DNA of 64,000 bases from Eurosta solidaginis (taxonomy: Eukaryota; Arthropoda; Insecta; Diptera; Tephritidae): contig NC_090322.1 in assembly GCF_040869045.1 (NCBI RefSeq), positions 78,267,675 through 78,331,674 on the forward strand, read 5' to 3'. This document shows, piece by piece, positions 53,061 to 63,986 of the stretch. The stretch's first letter is position 1, and every line of letters starts with the position of its first letter. Below the pieces are notes generated by a model. It saw nothing but the letters and a program-made list of their open reading frames with translations. It searched no databases and was not told where the DNA came from. The translations under genes and the position numbers were made by a program.

Positions 53061-53460
53061 AAAGAATTGCCGTAAATCAAAATATTTGCCAATTAAATCA
53101 AAATATTGTTGCGGTTGAGCCTAATTATAATTATTAATAAACTAAACGATGTCCTTAAACAGTTATTTCTAAGGCTTAACGAAAGATAAAATGTAAATTT
53201 AGTTCCTACCTATTTCACGACTTCTCCAAATAAACCACACATTCCACTGAGTCTATAATAACTTTCACTGTGTGAAATCTAATTTATTACTATCTTTATT
53301 ACATTCGTAAATCAAAAATTCCTCTTTCAAAAATGCCTCTTCTATACCACTATTAATAGCAATATGTCATCACAAACCAACGGTAACTATAATTAATTTT
53401 TTAAATAAGACCAAGTAGAATATTATATGAGTATCATTTTCACCCAAACCCCCTAAGATG
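53061..53460. other. Unassigned AT-rich spacer
   Basis: About 400 bp of AT-rich sequence; no gene, RNA or repeat recognised. Confidence 0.4.
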
Positions 53461-53560
53461 AGCTTCGCGACCAGCGGAGGTTTTAATGAAACTGCTCATA
53501 CTCACTCCCAGCCTTCATCAGTGAAAGTCAGCAACAGAGAACAGAAATCTCCAGAAAATG

Positions 53561-53790
53561 GACCAGCTGCTGGAAATGATGCAGGTTATATTGACGAATG
53601 TATGTATTGATATTTAATTTATCATTGCGTTTTCTAAATAATTTTTATTCCCATTAAGCAAAACACATTGGCAACGAACCAAGCAATTATGGCACAGCAG
53701 TTGGCGAATTTGGAGCAAAATGTGACATATTCATCGAAGCTGGGAATCAGTCATCTCCTACCACCACATCCGCTCAACCCACACGCACAC
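53561..53790 (+). pseudogene. Possible gag N-terminus with an intron-like gap
   Basis: ATG at 53561 gives MDQLLEMMQ, then a stop-rich AT stretch. From about 53660 the reading NTLATNQAIMAQQLANLEQN follows. This Met/Gln-rich helical pattern is like the start of gag in some gypsy-group elements. A GTTATA...TTAAG gap would need splicing or a deletion to join them, and the splice sites are poor. Only a suggestion. Confidence 0.25.
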
Positions 53791-55318
53791 TGACTACCAC
53801 TCCAAACTTTTGTATATGTACATCTTAAATTTTTGCTAAAAGCCTTATTTCTTTCTTGTGGTATGTTTGTTGAGCTTGCGGCCATAGAGTAAAACACAAT
53901 TTTTGCTTTTGCATAATTTCGACTTCATCCGAAGTCTACCTTAGGGATAATAAACAATAACATAAATACAAAACCAAAAATGTTTAAATTACAAAATAAA
54001 TAAAATTTATAAGTATACACATACATAAATTTATATATAAACCTGGATAAACAACACTTATTTATATATTTACATTTATGTATGCATATCCTTATACATT
54101 TTATTTATAATATAATTTATACATTTTTTGGTTTTTGTATTTTTGTTTATATTTATTAGTTTAAAGATGAATTCATTGTGAAAACATTGTGTTTTACTTT
54201 GTGGCTTCAAGCTCATCAACCATGCCACGTTATGTACATCTACTATTTTAATAATACATTAGTAAAATAATTATATGATAAAATTTTGTATGAAAATAAA
54301 TAATAAATTTGAAATGTGAAAGGTTTTTACATCAGGTCGGATTTTATTTATACAGGTTTGACGAATTTCTACATCAGCGCTGTCTGCTGGTTTTATTTAT
54401 ACATGTCTGATTGGTTTTTACATCAGCTTTGTTTGCTGTTCTTGTTTATACATACCTTATGTATATTTACATCAGGGATGATAGAATGAGTCGTAGGCAA
54501 TGCCAAGGATATGCCATTTCTCGTGTGCAAAAGAAAGACGGGAACCCACACGCACACTGACTACCACTCCAAACTTTTGTATATGTACATCTTAAATTTT
54601 TTCTAAAAGCCTTATTTCTTTGTTGTGGTATGTTTGTTGAGCTTGCGGCCATAGAGTAAAACACAATTTTTGCTTTTGCATAATTTCGACTTCATCCGAA
54701 GTCTACCTTAGGGATAATAAACAATAACATAAATACAAAACCAAAAATGGTTAAATTACAAAATAAATAAAATGTATAAGCATATACACATACATAAATT
54801 TATATATAAACCTGGATAAACAACACTTATTTATATATTTACATTTATGTATGCATATCCTTATGCATTTTATTTATAATATAATTTATACATTTTTTGG
54901 TTTTTGTTTTTGTTTATATTTATTAGTTTAAAGATGAATTCATTGTGAAACATTGTGTTTTACTTTGTGGCTTCAAGCTCATCAACCATGCCACGTTATT
55001 TACATCTACTATTTTAATAATATATTAGTAAAATATTTATATGATAAAATTTTGTATGAAAATAAATGATAAATTTGAAATGTGAAAGGTTTTTACATCA
55101 GGTCGGATTTTATTTATACAGGTTTGACGAATTTCTACATCAGCGCTGTCTGCTGGTTTTATTTATACAGGTCTGATTGGTTTTTACATCAGCTTTGTTT
55201 GCTGTTCTTGTTTATACATACCTTATGTATGTATATTTACATCAGGGATGATAGAATGAGTCGTAGGCAATGCCAAGGATATGCCATTTCTCGTGTGCAA
55301 AAGAAAGACGGGAACCCA
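53781..55318. repeat. 767 bp direct tandem duplication
   Basis: Unit A 53781-54547 and unit B 54548-55318 are nearly identical, starting ACACGCACACTGACTACCAC and ending AAAGAAAGACGGGAACCCA. Only a few substitutions and short indels separate them. Each contains T-rich sub-repeats (TTTTTACATCAGGTCGGATT, TTTATACAGG). No recognisable coding frame. Confidence 0.88.
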
Positions 55319-55633
55319 TACACGTATACAAATTGTTTAATCGGGTTTGTCATGTCGCTTCTAACAACCTGATAGAAACTTTGCTTTACGTCCTGATGTA
55401 AATATCCATCAGCCATATCTGTCAATTGATACTTCAAATTACGGATAACCGTCTAGCAGGGTTGTATTCCCTGGTCCTGGACAGATTCTGACTGTTTCTT
55501 GGAGTACGGGAATGGACTGAACATATCATATGCATTCCCATTCAGTTGTTTTGTTCTATTGTGAGATCAAAAAAGTATTGGGTCACAGCTGGCTGCTGGC
55601 ATTGCCATGTTCGCTTTGCATAGTACTACATAC
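55319..55633. other. Unassigned spacer
   Basis: About 315 bp between the tandem repeat and the solo LTR; nothing recognised. Confidence 0.4.
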
Positions 55634-56257
55634 TGTAACGAACTTACTTGCAAATCCTTTTATTTGCAACCCTCTGCTAAGTTCGAAGCACTTAACTGTT
55701 GAGTAAATAACTCCAATATGTAATAATGCAAAATGGCCTTTATTAAAGTACTTCACAATAACACTCAAACTGTGCAACGAATAGCTTGCTTAATAACCAA
55801 ACTGATTGATAGCTCAAATGAACTGACTTTCAAAATAATACTGCTATAGCTCGCTAGATAGCATCTCAATCGAAACTGCTTGACAGATCATATCAAACTG
55901 AATTCCAGTGCCTCTACATTTGTTGCCTTTTACCTTTTATACTCTTTGATTTACACGTTCGCATCTTCTAGGCGCTTCCAGAATCTACTAGTCCATCAGC
56001 TCTCAAACTTCTCAGCTGTAACTACAATTGCACTATTTTATAGTTTTCTCACTGCATACTTTCAGGAGTATCTCAGATATATGCATGTGTTTGTGTATTG
56101 CCGCTCCGCTGTTCGTATACGTACATATGTGTAGACGCAATTTATTGATTCGTTTATGTAGATACATAATGATTGAATTATTGATGTGAATTCACGTCAC
56201 TGCTTAGCATGGGCTTAGAGATGGCGGCACTCCTTAGTGTTGCTAATATTCGTAACA
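55634..56257 (-). mobile_element. Solo LTR of a gypsy-type element
   Basis: 624 bp with TG..CA ends: sense start TGTTACGAATATTAGCAACA and sense end GTAAGTTCGTTACA. In the sense direction it has a TATA box (GAGTATAAAAGG, near 55945) and a poly(A) signal (TTTAATAAAGGCC, near 55740), in LTR order. No internal region or second LTR is nearby. The flanks (ATAC on the left, ATAT on the right) could be a 4 bp TSD with one change. The termini are as I remember for a widespread dipteran gypsy group. Confidence 0.78.
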
Positions 56258-56329
56258 ATATAAAGTAACCGGTTATCACAAAAACCCGTATATAGTAAGT
56301 AATACTTTACTTTAAAGTCGTATATTCGT

Positions 56330-57246
56330 CTCGTAAAATTGAAGCTGTAACATACAGGTTGGAAATTTCCCGCGATTCCAAATTTGAATCAAATTGGCTA
56401 AAATGCATAGAGTTATCAAACAAATTTGAAATCAGGGAACCGATGGAAAATTTCAAAGCGAATTGACAATAAAATTGATAACGACCATGTTTTCAACACT
56501 TCAAAAGAATATTATCGAAAAATTTACTGTGAAATTTATTACCAAGTACATTGCTCTTTGAAAAGTAGATTCGACACAGATTCAGCCAAATTTTTTGGAA
56601 CATTGGAACAGTTTGCAGTCAGTGAAACAGTTGACGTGGAAAAAATCATCCAGTTTTATAAAGGTGATTTTGACGAGTTCAGGTTAGTCAGTGACAGAGA
56701 TATGGCATTGAATTTAATGAAACGTACACAAGTATTTCCAAAAGCATTGAAAGATATTGTGCTATTTATGAAAGAAAATAATTGGTGTAGAGGACTTGTT
56801 CCTGAATATTTAAGTTTTATACAATTGCCCATTACTATTCCGGGGTCAACTTGCTCTAACGAGAGAAGTTTCTCTGTTTTACATAGAGTAAACAATTATT
56901 TGAGATCGACTATGGCGCAAGATCGACTCAACCATATCGCGATTCTACATTCGTAGTCAAAGGAAACTGACGAGCTTGATCTTGAAATCCTCATGAACAA
57001 ATTTATTTCTAAAAATTCGAAACGAACTGCAAATATTCGCGCTTCAACAATGAGATTAGTTTAAATTGTAGTTTTACCAAAATTGTTTTTTGTAACTGGA
57101 AGTGATGAACAAAGTTGGTTGGAAGCAGTATAATGTTATAATTTTATAAGAATAACAGAAAAAGTCAAAGTAAGGGGAAGTTTTTCCGGTTCGAAAAATT
57201 ACCCACCTGGATTCCCCCCGGGCCCGGGGTTTCTCTGGGGGCCCGC
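56330..57246 (+). mobile_element. hAT element A, C-terminal part
   Basis: Carries the transposase C-terminus (next entry), a short UTR and a 3' end reading CCCGGGCCCGGGGTTTCTCT then GGGGGCCCGCG. That matches the 3' end of element B (60750-60788) in the same orientation. The 5' part is missing. Confidence 0.65.
56426..57063 (+). pseudogene. hAT transposase, C-terminal dimerisation region
   Basis: 176 residues to the TAG at 56954-56956: helical region, then PITIPGSTCSNERSFSVLHR and YLRSTMAQDRLNHIAIL. These are the conserved C-terminal motifs of hAT transposases (ZMYM1-like group). After the stop the same frame continues through SKETDELDLEILMNKFISKN to a TAA near 57063, so the stop is probably a nonsense change. 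The catalytic core upstream is missing. Confidence 0.75.
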
Positions 57247-57430
57247 GATTTAGATGTACTAAGAAATTTTTTTTTTAATTCAGGAGAGTCTTTAGTTGTT
57301 CCATGTGCAAATTTTAAGCCGAATTTCAAAAGCAACGAATATTGATTATGATTTTTTGCCTGGACCTGGAGACAATAAAAACATCAAACAAAAATGTATG
57401 TTTACATGAATCCGAAATCGTAAAGTTTTC

Positions 57431-57955
57431 GTGGTGACAGGTTCATCTTCAAAAATTCTTCCAACAATACCACCAACTCTGTATCAAAGTCCAGATTATT
57501 TAAACGACTTCGATATCGGTACCGTGAATAATGAGTTTTTGCGATCTGAAGAATTCAACGAAATAATTCGTCGAGGTCATCAAAAGTGTCCTGCTATTTT
57601 TCCACGTGATTGTCAATACGAGGCATTTCCTATCTCGTTGTTAGACAGAATCTTGCCAAATGGAGAGAAAGTGAAGCGTGACTGGTTGCTGTGGAGTGCC
57701 AGTAGTAATACTTTTTATTGCCTACCATGTCGTCTGTTAAGCACCAATACTTTAAATCGACCTAAAATTTGTTGTCCTAGCGGATATTCGAAATTGCAGG
57801 TGTGGAAGAAGCTATACGATAAACTGCCATCACACGAAAATACTGAAGATCACATTAAATGTTATATTCAATGGCGATCTTTACAAAATCTAATTTAAAC
57901 GGAGGCTACAATTGATACACTTATCAATGAACAGCTAATCACTGAAACTCGAAAG
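57431..57955 (+). pseudogene. hAT transposase, TTF-type zinc finger region
   Basis: 155 residues plus readthrough. It has RGHQKCPAIFPRDCQYEAFP, then FYCLPCRLLS, a TTF-type finger in which C-x2-C pairs with a downstream segment (HENTEDHIKCYIQW). The order is as in ZMYM1-like hAT proteins. A TAA at 57896-57898 interrupts it; the same phase carries on (TEATIDTLINEQLITETRKW) to the Penelope insertion. Confidence 0.72.
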
Positions 57956-58201
57956 TGGAAAAAAATTGTATATATAATTTTGGACTATTAAATATGATTT
58001 TGACGACGTTTTTATAGATGAATCTACAATTTCCTTTTTGCCGGCTCAAGGTCAATAAAACAAATTCTGTTTTTTATATTATTCCCAATATATTTCAATC
58101 TCCGTCGTAGATCGTCTCCAGCGGCTACAACAATAATTACAAAAGTTTTCTATTATATAACACAGAACCTAAACAATTAAAAACATTTTTGCGTACATAC
58201 A

Positions 58202-58620
58202 TTAATTATTTCCATCCGATACACAGCCTCCGTTGAGTTCGCCGTGCAGCTTAGGACTAATTTTACGTGTGTCAGGTAAGTGTCTGTAAATATGTGAACA
58301 GTTTTCTGTGTCTGTTTTGTAGTTATGTCTCTTGTTTGTCGGTGTGTTTGCTATGTGAAGCATTTCCAAAGTAAATCTTCTGGAGTAATTGTTCTCTCTC
58401 TCCAGTATGCTCACCGATTCAAAGTCAGGTTGGTCGCCGCTCTCTGCACAGTGGGCCGGAAGTGCTATTTTTTGTGTGCTGCCAGATGATTTGCATTTTA
58501 TGTCAGATCGGTGCCCAGCTATTCTGGTCTTTTTTCGCATAATTATCCTTTTGGTCTCCCGCACATGTAATTTTGTATATTGTGTTATTTTTGTCCATCG
58601 TGTCTACCTTGCTTTTCATG
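58202..58620 (-). pseudogene. Penelope GIY-YIG region, left arm
   Basis: 120-residue minus-strand frame that starts after the YIG strand: RIAGHRSDIKCK with the arginine helix, PAHCAESGDQPDFESVSILE, YSRRFTLEMLHIANTPTNK. The upstream GIY/YIG strands are in another frame (about 58540-58620, HVREYVG-like missing). It aligns with the right arm except for small indels. Confidence 0.7.
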
Positions 58621-58739
58621 TTACTGAAAAATATATTATTAGTATAAGCTGGTTTGTGCGCAATTCTGGTATTCTCCTTGTTATAAATATTTTATAAATC
58701 CGTGGTATACATACCAAGTTTTTCTGAACGACTACAAGC

Positions 58740-59204
58740 TTCAAATATTTATAACAAGGAGAATACCAGAATTGCACACAAACCAGCTTATACTGATAAC
58801 ATGAAAAGCAAGGTAGACACGATGGACAAAAATAGTACAATATACAAAATTACATGTGCGGGAGACGAAAAAGATAATTGTGCGAGAGAATATGTGGGCA
58901 CAACAAGAAACAAATTAAGGACCGGAATAGCAGGCACCGATCTGACATAAAATGCAGATCATCCGGCAGCACACAAAAACAGCACTTGTGGCCCACTGTG
59001 CAGAGAGCGGCCACCAACCTGACTTTGAATCGGTGAGCATACTGGAGAGAGAGAACAATTACTTCAAAAGATTTACTTTGGAAATGCTTCACATAGCAAA
59101 CACACCGACAAACAAGAGACTAAACTACAAAACAGACCCAGAAACCATATTTACAGACACTTACTTGACACACGTAAAATTAGTCCTAAGCTGCACGGCG
59201 AACT
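58740..59204 (+). pseudogene. Penelope GIY-YIG region, right arm
   Basis: 58702-58950 gives STIYKITCAGDEKDNCAREY then VGTTRNKLRTGIAG, the GIY and YIG strands (here TIYK and EYVG). After a short frameshift 58952-59206 gives LVAHCAESGHQPDFESVSIL and FKRFTLEMLHIANTPTNKR with the catalytic glutamate. The catalytic arginine near the YIG helix is disturbed (LRTGIAG). Confidence 0.75.
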
Positions 59205-59428
59205 AAACGGAGGCTGTGTATCGGATGGAAATAATTAATGTATGTATGCAAAAATGTTTTTAATTGTTTAGGTTCTGTCTTATGTAATAGAAAACTTTTG
59301 TAATTATTGGTGTAGCCCCTGAAGACGATCTCCGACGGAGATTGAAATATATTGGGAATAATATAAAAAACAGAATTTGTTTTATTGACCTTGAGCCGGC
59401 AAAAACGAAATTGTAGATAATTTTGGAC

Positions 59429-60460
59429 ACTATTTTATTTTTGGGTGAAAGAGGCCTAGCTTTCAAAGGTGAAAAGTATATATCTTGGTGAACGAAACAA
59501 TGGACATTTTTTGGGGTTCTAGATCAGATAAGCCATTATGATCCGATACTTAGGGATCATTTGGAGAAAGTTAAGATTTCACAACATGAAATCCCATTAA
59601 AAGATTGTCGTGCACAAGGGTACGATAACGGCACCAATATGAAAGAAGCTTACATCGGAGCACTACGTCACATTCTCGACAAAAACTCGAATGCTGATTA
59701 CTCGCCTTGTGCAACCCACAGTCTCAATTTATGTGGTGTTTATGCTGCAGAATGTTGAACGGCTGTAATTACTTTCTTCGGAGTTGTACAAAAATGTTTT
59801 ACTATTTTCATCAGCGATGGGATATCCTAAAAAAAAAATATACCGAGCTCGCTTCATAGTCTTTCAGACAAAAGCCCAATTTGACTGCGCAAGCATACGG
59901 AGATGTTACCGGCATTCTCAAGTACATCAACAAGTTCGAATGTATCTTGCTGCCCTCAATTTGGTTCAAAATACTGACTACCATTAATGAAAGCAACGTG
60001 GTCCTCCAAGCTAGAGACGCCACCATAGATGTTGAGGTCCGACATCTAGATGTCTTATTAGCTGATTTGAAGTTGATCAGGAACAAGTGGGAAACAATTT
60101 TATACGAATGCAAAACAGTTGCTATTCAATTGAACATCTCGCCAAAATTTCCGGACATTCGAAAGAGAAACCCCAAAAGACGCTCTGAGGATAATATAAA
60201 TCAGATGATTACCGATGATTCAGAGTCTGATTTTTAAAACAATACATTCCTAGTGATTGTTGATGACGATTTGCAGCTATGAGAAATTTTTGAGCGAGTC
60301 GTTTTCCTTTTTGTGGCAATTTGAAGACATGGATGAAACTACGATTCGGGCGAGCGCAGCAAAATTTGTCGAAAAATACAAGTCCGTCATTTCTCAAAGC
60401 TTAGAATGGGAAATAATTCACTTAAAACACATTTACGAAGCAAATAATAAAAATTTATAA
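59429..60460 (+). pseudogene. hAT transposase, central region
   Basis: Resumes after the Penelope insertion: ILDTILFLGERGLAFKG, then ISHYDPILRDHLEKVK (59530-59575), CRAQGYDNGTNMKEAY with the acidic residue of the catalytic triad (59610-59655), PCATHSLNLCGVYA, and after a frameshift the alpha-helical stretch of 59881-60237 (GILKYINKFECILLPSIWF, DVEVRHLDVLLADLKLIRNK). Several stops. The final RWxxE and C-terminal blocks are not found. Confidence 0.72.
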
Positions 60461-60849
60461 TCATCATTAAATTTATCAGAAATGTATTAAAATGTTACCA
60501 AATAACTCGAAAAGATTGAAAAAATATGTGGCTGTTAAAAGAGAATTTTATTTCTACGTTACAATAAAATAATATAAATAGTAAATATTCTGTGTTAATT
60601 TTATTTTCAGCTCTTAGTCCAAAAATCATTTAGTTGATGTGGCAAACATTTTTTTTTATGTAATCCATCAATAATGATTCATGAATGAGACGTCATTAAT
60701 TCAAATTAATCAAATGTATTAGTGGTTTTTTTATAGGGGGCCCGTAAATTGTTTAGTCCCGGGCCCGGATTTTCTCTCTACGGCCCTGATTGTAATATAT
60801 GAATATAAACGCCTCTTCACCTGGGAATCAATAATTCAAAGACGGAAAA

Positions 60850-61080
60850 TAATGATATTTCTTCTGTCAAAATATGTTCACAAGAAACCAATTTGTAACC
60901 CCAAGGTGATTAAAAATCGGAGACCCGATATATAATTTTTTTGCACGAAACCCCTTATTGCATAAGTGACCTTCGGCCAAGTTTAAAAAATAATAGCCCT
61001 GGATGGATCCAACGCGGTCTACGCTATCCACAGTGTTTCTGCAGAAAATACATTTTTGCATATATGTTTGTGTTTACAAC
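60850..61080. repeat. Diverged piece of the 51.5-53.1 kb repeat
   Basis: CTATCCACAGTGTTTCTGCA, then GAAAATACATTTTTG, and GATGGATCCAACGCGGTC are shared with 52290-52380, in a slightly different arrangement. Unknown element class. Confidence 0.5.
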
Positions 61081-61208
61081 AAAATCATTGAAATTGCCAA
61101 AACACATAGGATAGGATAGGTTAGGTGGTAGCTGCCCTGATAAGGATAGCTCACTTGGACAACACGAAGGTCCGTTGTGATACCACATACACCAAAAATA
61201 ACGGTGAC

Positions 61209-61640
61209 CTAGATCCAGCTACTTAGAGAATCGTTGGGTAGCAACGAAAAAGCTCCGAATAATACCGATCTCAACTTTGGATATATCCTCGGGAGATCCA
61301 AGTGAGTCGCGACCGAAGTACTTTCGCCTAATTCTGGCAAAAGCTGGACAATCAAGCATAAAGTGATTTGGTGATTCCACCTCATCATCCTCCATACAGC
61401 AGCAGCAGGATGGAGTTTCCAGTATATTGAGACGTACCGCATGGATACCCATGGGACAGTGCCCTGTCAAAACCCCAATGACCATTGATAGGTGAGCCTT
61501 AGTGAACCCAATTATTTCAGCAGACCTCCTGCCATCCACTTTCGGCCAGAAAGATCTTGCTACCCTGCAAGACGTGGTATCCGCCCAACGTTTGCTGAGT
61601 GATTCGAGGCCCAGCTATGGAGGAGCAATCCACAGGTGGC
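61209..61640 (-). pseudogene. LOA-type LINE C-terminal zinc region, frameshifted
   Basis: The neighbouring frame carries LSKRWADTTSCRVARSFWPK, VDGRRSAEIIGFTKAHLSMV, GVLTGHCPMGIHAVRLNI, then CCCCMEDDEVESPNHFMLDC, the CCHC region found after RNase H in LOA/R1-type elements. It ends at a TAG near 61219-61224. It is the continuation of the long frame upstream, shifted by one small indel. Confidence 0.8.
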
Positions 61641-63986
61641 CAGCGGGATCCCGAAGTCCCTACAGCCATCTTCATCCGGTTCAGTTGTACCGATGCGGGC
61701 TAAGAGATCCGCTTGACAGTTACCCGGGATATCACTATGGCCCGGGACCCAGATAATCTTAATTGTAAAATAATTCGATGCAATCGCAAGCGAGGTCAGG
61801 CACTCCCAGACCACCCTCGATCGCACTGTAGTTGAGCTCAAGGCCTTGATAGCCGATTGGCTATCAGAGTAGATGTTAAATTCCCTAACCGTGGTAGCAC
61901 TGGATAGCATTCCATCCACCGCATCCTTAATCGCAGCAATTTCCGCTTGGAATACACTGCAGTGATCAGCCAACTTAAACTTGCGGCTTAAATTTAGCTC
62001 TTGACAAAAGACCCCCCCACCAACCTTTCCATCCAGCTTTGACCCATCCGTGAACAAGTTAACCGGTCCCATGCCCCAGATAATTCCTCTTCCCCAATCC
62101 TCTCTCTCTGGAATAACTGGGGTGAAGGTTGTATAGGGAGCTGTTATCGGCATACAGTAGTCCGTTCTGTCCGGGATGAAGTCGAAACTGGTAAGAAGGC
62201 TAGAGTGTCCGCGGTCAGAAAGTCTATATCCCATATCACGAAGCCTGACCAACGACCTTGCCGCGGCCGCCTTTCCCGCAATATCTACTGGGTATATGTT
62301 CAGCATGACGTTCAGTGCCAAGGTAGGCGTTGTTCTGAGAGCGCCACTGATACCGATCAGCGCCGTCCGTTGCACTGACACTAACATTTTGGAGGTGCTC
62401 GCCGTGTCCAGTGCTTTCCACCAGACCAGCACCCCATATAGCAGAATCGGTTTGACCACCATCTCATAAAGCCAGTGTACTATTCTTGGCGAGAGTCCCC
62501 ATCTCTTTCCGATAGCTCCTCTGCAGCAGTACAAGGCAATGGCGGCCTTCCTGGCCCGATCTTCCACATTGGGTCTCCAGGACAGTTTCTTGTCCAAAAC
62601 AATCCCCAAATATTTAACCCTATCAGAAAGTACCAACGGTACCCCTCCAATCGAGGTAGTTCTGAAATCGGGCACCTTATATCTTCTTGTGAAAAGGACC
62701 AATTCCGTTTTTCCCGGGTTGACCGCCAATCCACATGATTCAGCCCACCTAGCCACAGTATCCAGGTAGCCCTGAAGAACATCGCGCAGGGCGCCCAGAA
62801 ATTTGCCTCTGACTAGGATAGCGAGGTCATCTGCATAGGCAACCACCCGACAACCATTGGCTTCCAGCTCCACAAGAAGCTCGTTGACTACCACAACCCA
62901 GAGGAGAGGAGATAGGACACCCCCCTGTGGCGTGCCCCTGCACACCTTCCTCTTAATTATGGCCCCTCCCCACTCCGCTGCGACAATTCTGCCGCATAGA
63001 AGTTTGCTAATAAATTCAACCAGAGCCGCCTCGACTCCTAAACCCAACAGAGCTCTTTCGATTGACCCCGGTAAGACATTGTTAAAAGCTCCCTCGATGT
63101 CTAGAAAGGCACCCAGAGCATACTCTTTGTGTTCTAGGGACCCCTCTATTTGCTTTACAATCGAATGGAGAGCCGTTTCCGTCGATCTGCCCTTGCAGTA
63201 CGCATGTTGTGAAGCCGACAGTAACCCCCGAGGTATCCTTTCCCGTAGGTACAGGTCAATCAACCGCTCAAACGTCTTAAGAAGAAACGACGAGAGACTG
63301 ATTGGCCTGAAATCCTTAGGTGATACATGAGAGCTTCTGCCGGCCTTCGGAATGAAAATAACCCTAACCGTGTGCCAAGACTTCGGGATATAGTTAAGCC
63401 TGAGGCAGTTAGTATATATGATGGCCAACCAGCGGCAGGAAATCCCCAAAGACCTTTGAAGCTGCGCAGGAATGATTCCATCCGGGCCCGGAGACTTATA
63501 GGGCTTGAACGACCCTATAGCCCAGGTTATCTGACTTTCCCGTATTGGAATGGCAGGCACTTCTGCATGGCCAACGACCGCCGACCATGCAGGCGAAGAT
63601 CCCTGCGCAACTGGGACATCGGGAAAATGAGTGTCCAGTAAAAGCCATAGGGACTCCTCGCTACTCATCGACCAATCCCCACCATCATCTCTCAGATACC
63701 CCAGAGGAGCGGGGTTCCTAGAGAGTATTTTTCTAAATCTCGCGGATTCATTGCAGCCTTCTACGTTTTCGCAGAAGCTTCGCCATGCATCTCGCTTGGC
63801 TATCCTTATTTCATATTTATAAATCCCCAGACTCACCTTATAGAGCTCCCAGTCCGAGGGTAATTTACTCCTCCTGGCTCTGTTGAAGAGCCGCCGACTG
63901 GACGCTCTTAGGTCGTCAAGAGAATCCGACCACCAGGGCGGCTTGCCCTTCCCCTGTAAGTTTTCAATGGGCAGGACAGCTGAAAG
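61560..63986 (-). CDS. LOA-type LINE reverse transcriptase and RNase H
   Basis: The frame is open from about 63986 to 61560. The first ATG is at 63836, but upstream sense codons (GKGKPPWWSDSLDDLR) show that the protein begins earlier. RT motifs: SPGPDGIIPAQLQ near residue 115 from the ATG, FRPISLSSFLLKTFERLI near 175, FLDIEGAFNNV near 245, GTPQGGVLSPLLW near 300 and AYADD with YADD at residues 334-337 (62826-62837). RNase H: LFTDGSKLDGKVGGG (D), VFQAEIAAIKDAV (E), IYSDSQSAIKAL (D) and GNCQADLLAR (D), so all four catalytic residues are present. The frame ends LASNHSANVGRIPRLAG where a frameshift near 61580-61640 moves the protein into the next frame. Confidence 0.88.
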   Translation of the reverse strand, partial: LSAVLPIENLQGKGKPPWWSDSLDDLRASSRRLFNRARRSKLPSDWELYKVSLGIYKYEIRIAKRDAWRSFCENVEGCNESARFRKILSRNPAPLGYLRDDGGDWSMSSEESLWLLLDTHFPDVPVAQGSSPAWSAVVGHAEVPAIPIRESQITWAIGSFKPYKSPGPDGIIPAQLQRSLGISCRWLAIIYTNCLRLNYIPKSWHTVRVIFIPKAGRSSHVSPKDFRPISLSSFLLKTFERLIDLYLRERIPRGLLSASQHAYCKGRSTETALHSIVKQIEGSLEHKEYALGAFLDIEGAFNNVLPGSIERALLGLGVEAALVEFISKLLCGRIVAAEWGGAIIKRKVCRGTPQGGVLSPLLWVVVVNELLVELEANGCRVVAYADDLAILVRGKFLGALRDVLQGYLDTVARWAESCGLAVNPGKTELVLFTRRYKVPDFRTTSIGGVPLVLSDRVKYLGIVLDKKLSWRPNVEDRARKAAIALYCCRGAIGKRWGLSPRIVHWLYEMVVKPILLYGVLVWWKALDTASTSKMLVSVQRTALIGISGALRTTPTLALNVMLNIYPVDIAGKAAAARSLVRLRDMGYRLSDRGHSSLLTSFDFIPDRTDYCMPITAPYTTFTPVIPEREDWGRGIIWGMGPVNLFTDGSKLDGKVGGGVFCQELNLSRKFKLADHCSVFQAEIAAIKDAVDGMLSSATTVREFNIYSDSQSAIKALSSTTVRSRVVWECLTSLAIASNYFTIKIIWVPGHSDIPGNCQADLLARIGTTEPDEDGCRDFGIPLATCGLLLHSWASNHSANVGRIPRLAG

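Larger units (their letters stand above)
57986..59416. mobile_element. Head-to-head dimer of truncated Penelope-like elements, 12 bp TSD
   Basis: 1431 bp, flanked by ATAATTTTGGAC at 57974-57985 and 59417-59428. The left arm (57986 to about 58700) carries the GIY-YIG region on the minus strand; the right arm (about 58700-59416) carries it on the plus strand. Outer ends are TTTTGCCGGCTCAAGGTCAA and its complement, so the whole insert is one large palindrome. Confidence 0.85.
57247..60788 (+). mobile_element. hAT element B, split by a Penelope dimer
   Basis: Contains an N-terminal zinc-finger region (57431-57898), a 1.43 kb Penelope insertion (57986-59416), a central transposase region (59429-60460) and the 3' end, CGGGCCCGGATTTTCTCTCT then ACGGCCCTG at 60788. 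The end reversed reads CAGGGCCGTAGAGAGAAAAT, a typical hAT terminus. The matching 5' terminus is not found, so the left end is lost. No C-terminal dimerisation motif is present; it seems deleted between about 60240 and 60480. Confidence 0.7.

Noticed and set aside
53781..55318. CRISPR-like or satellite array
   Set aside because: Only two units of 767 bp, no short spaced repeats; the sequence is eukaryotic TE-rich DNA.
57190..57290. CpG island or promoter, because of the GGGCCCGGGG block
   Set aside because: It matches the 3' terminus of a neighbouring hAT element.
62857..63330. 157-residue plus-strand frame
   Set aside because: Antisense shadow of the LOA-type RT; no independent motif.
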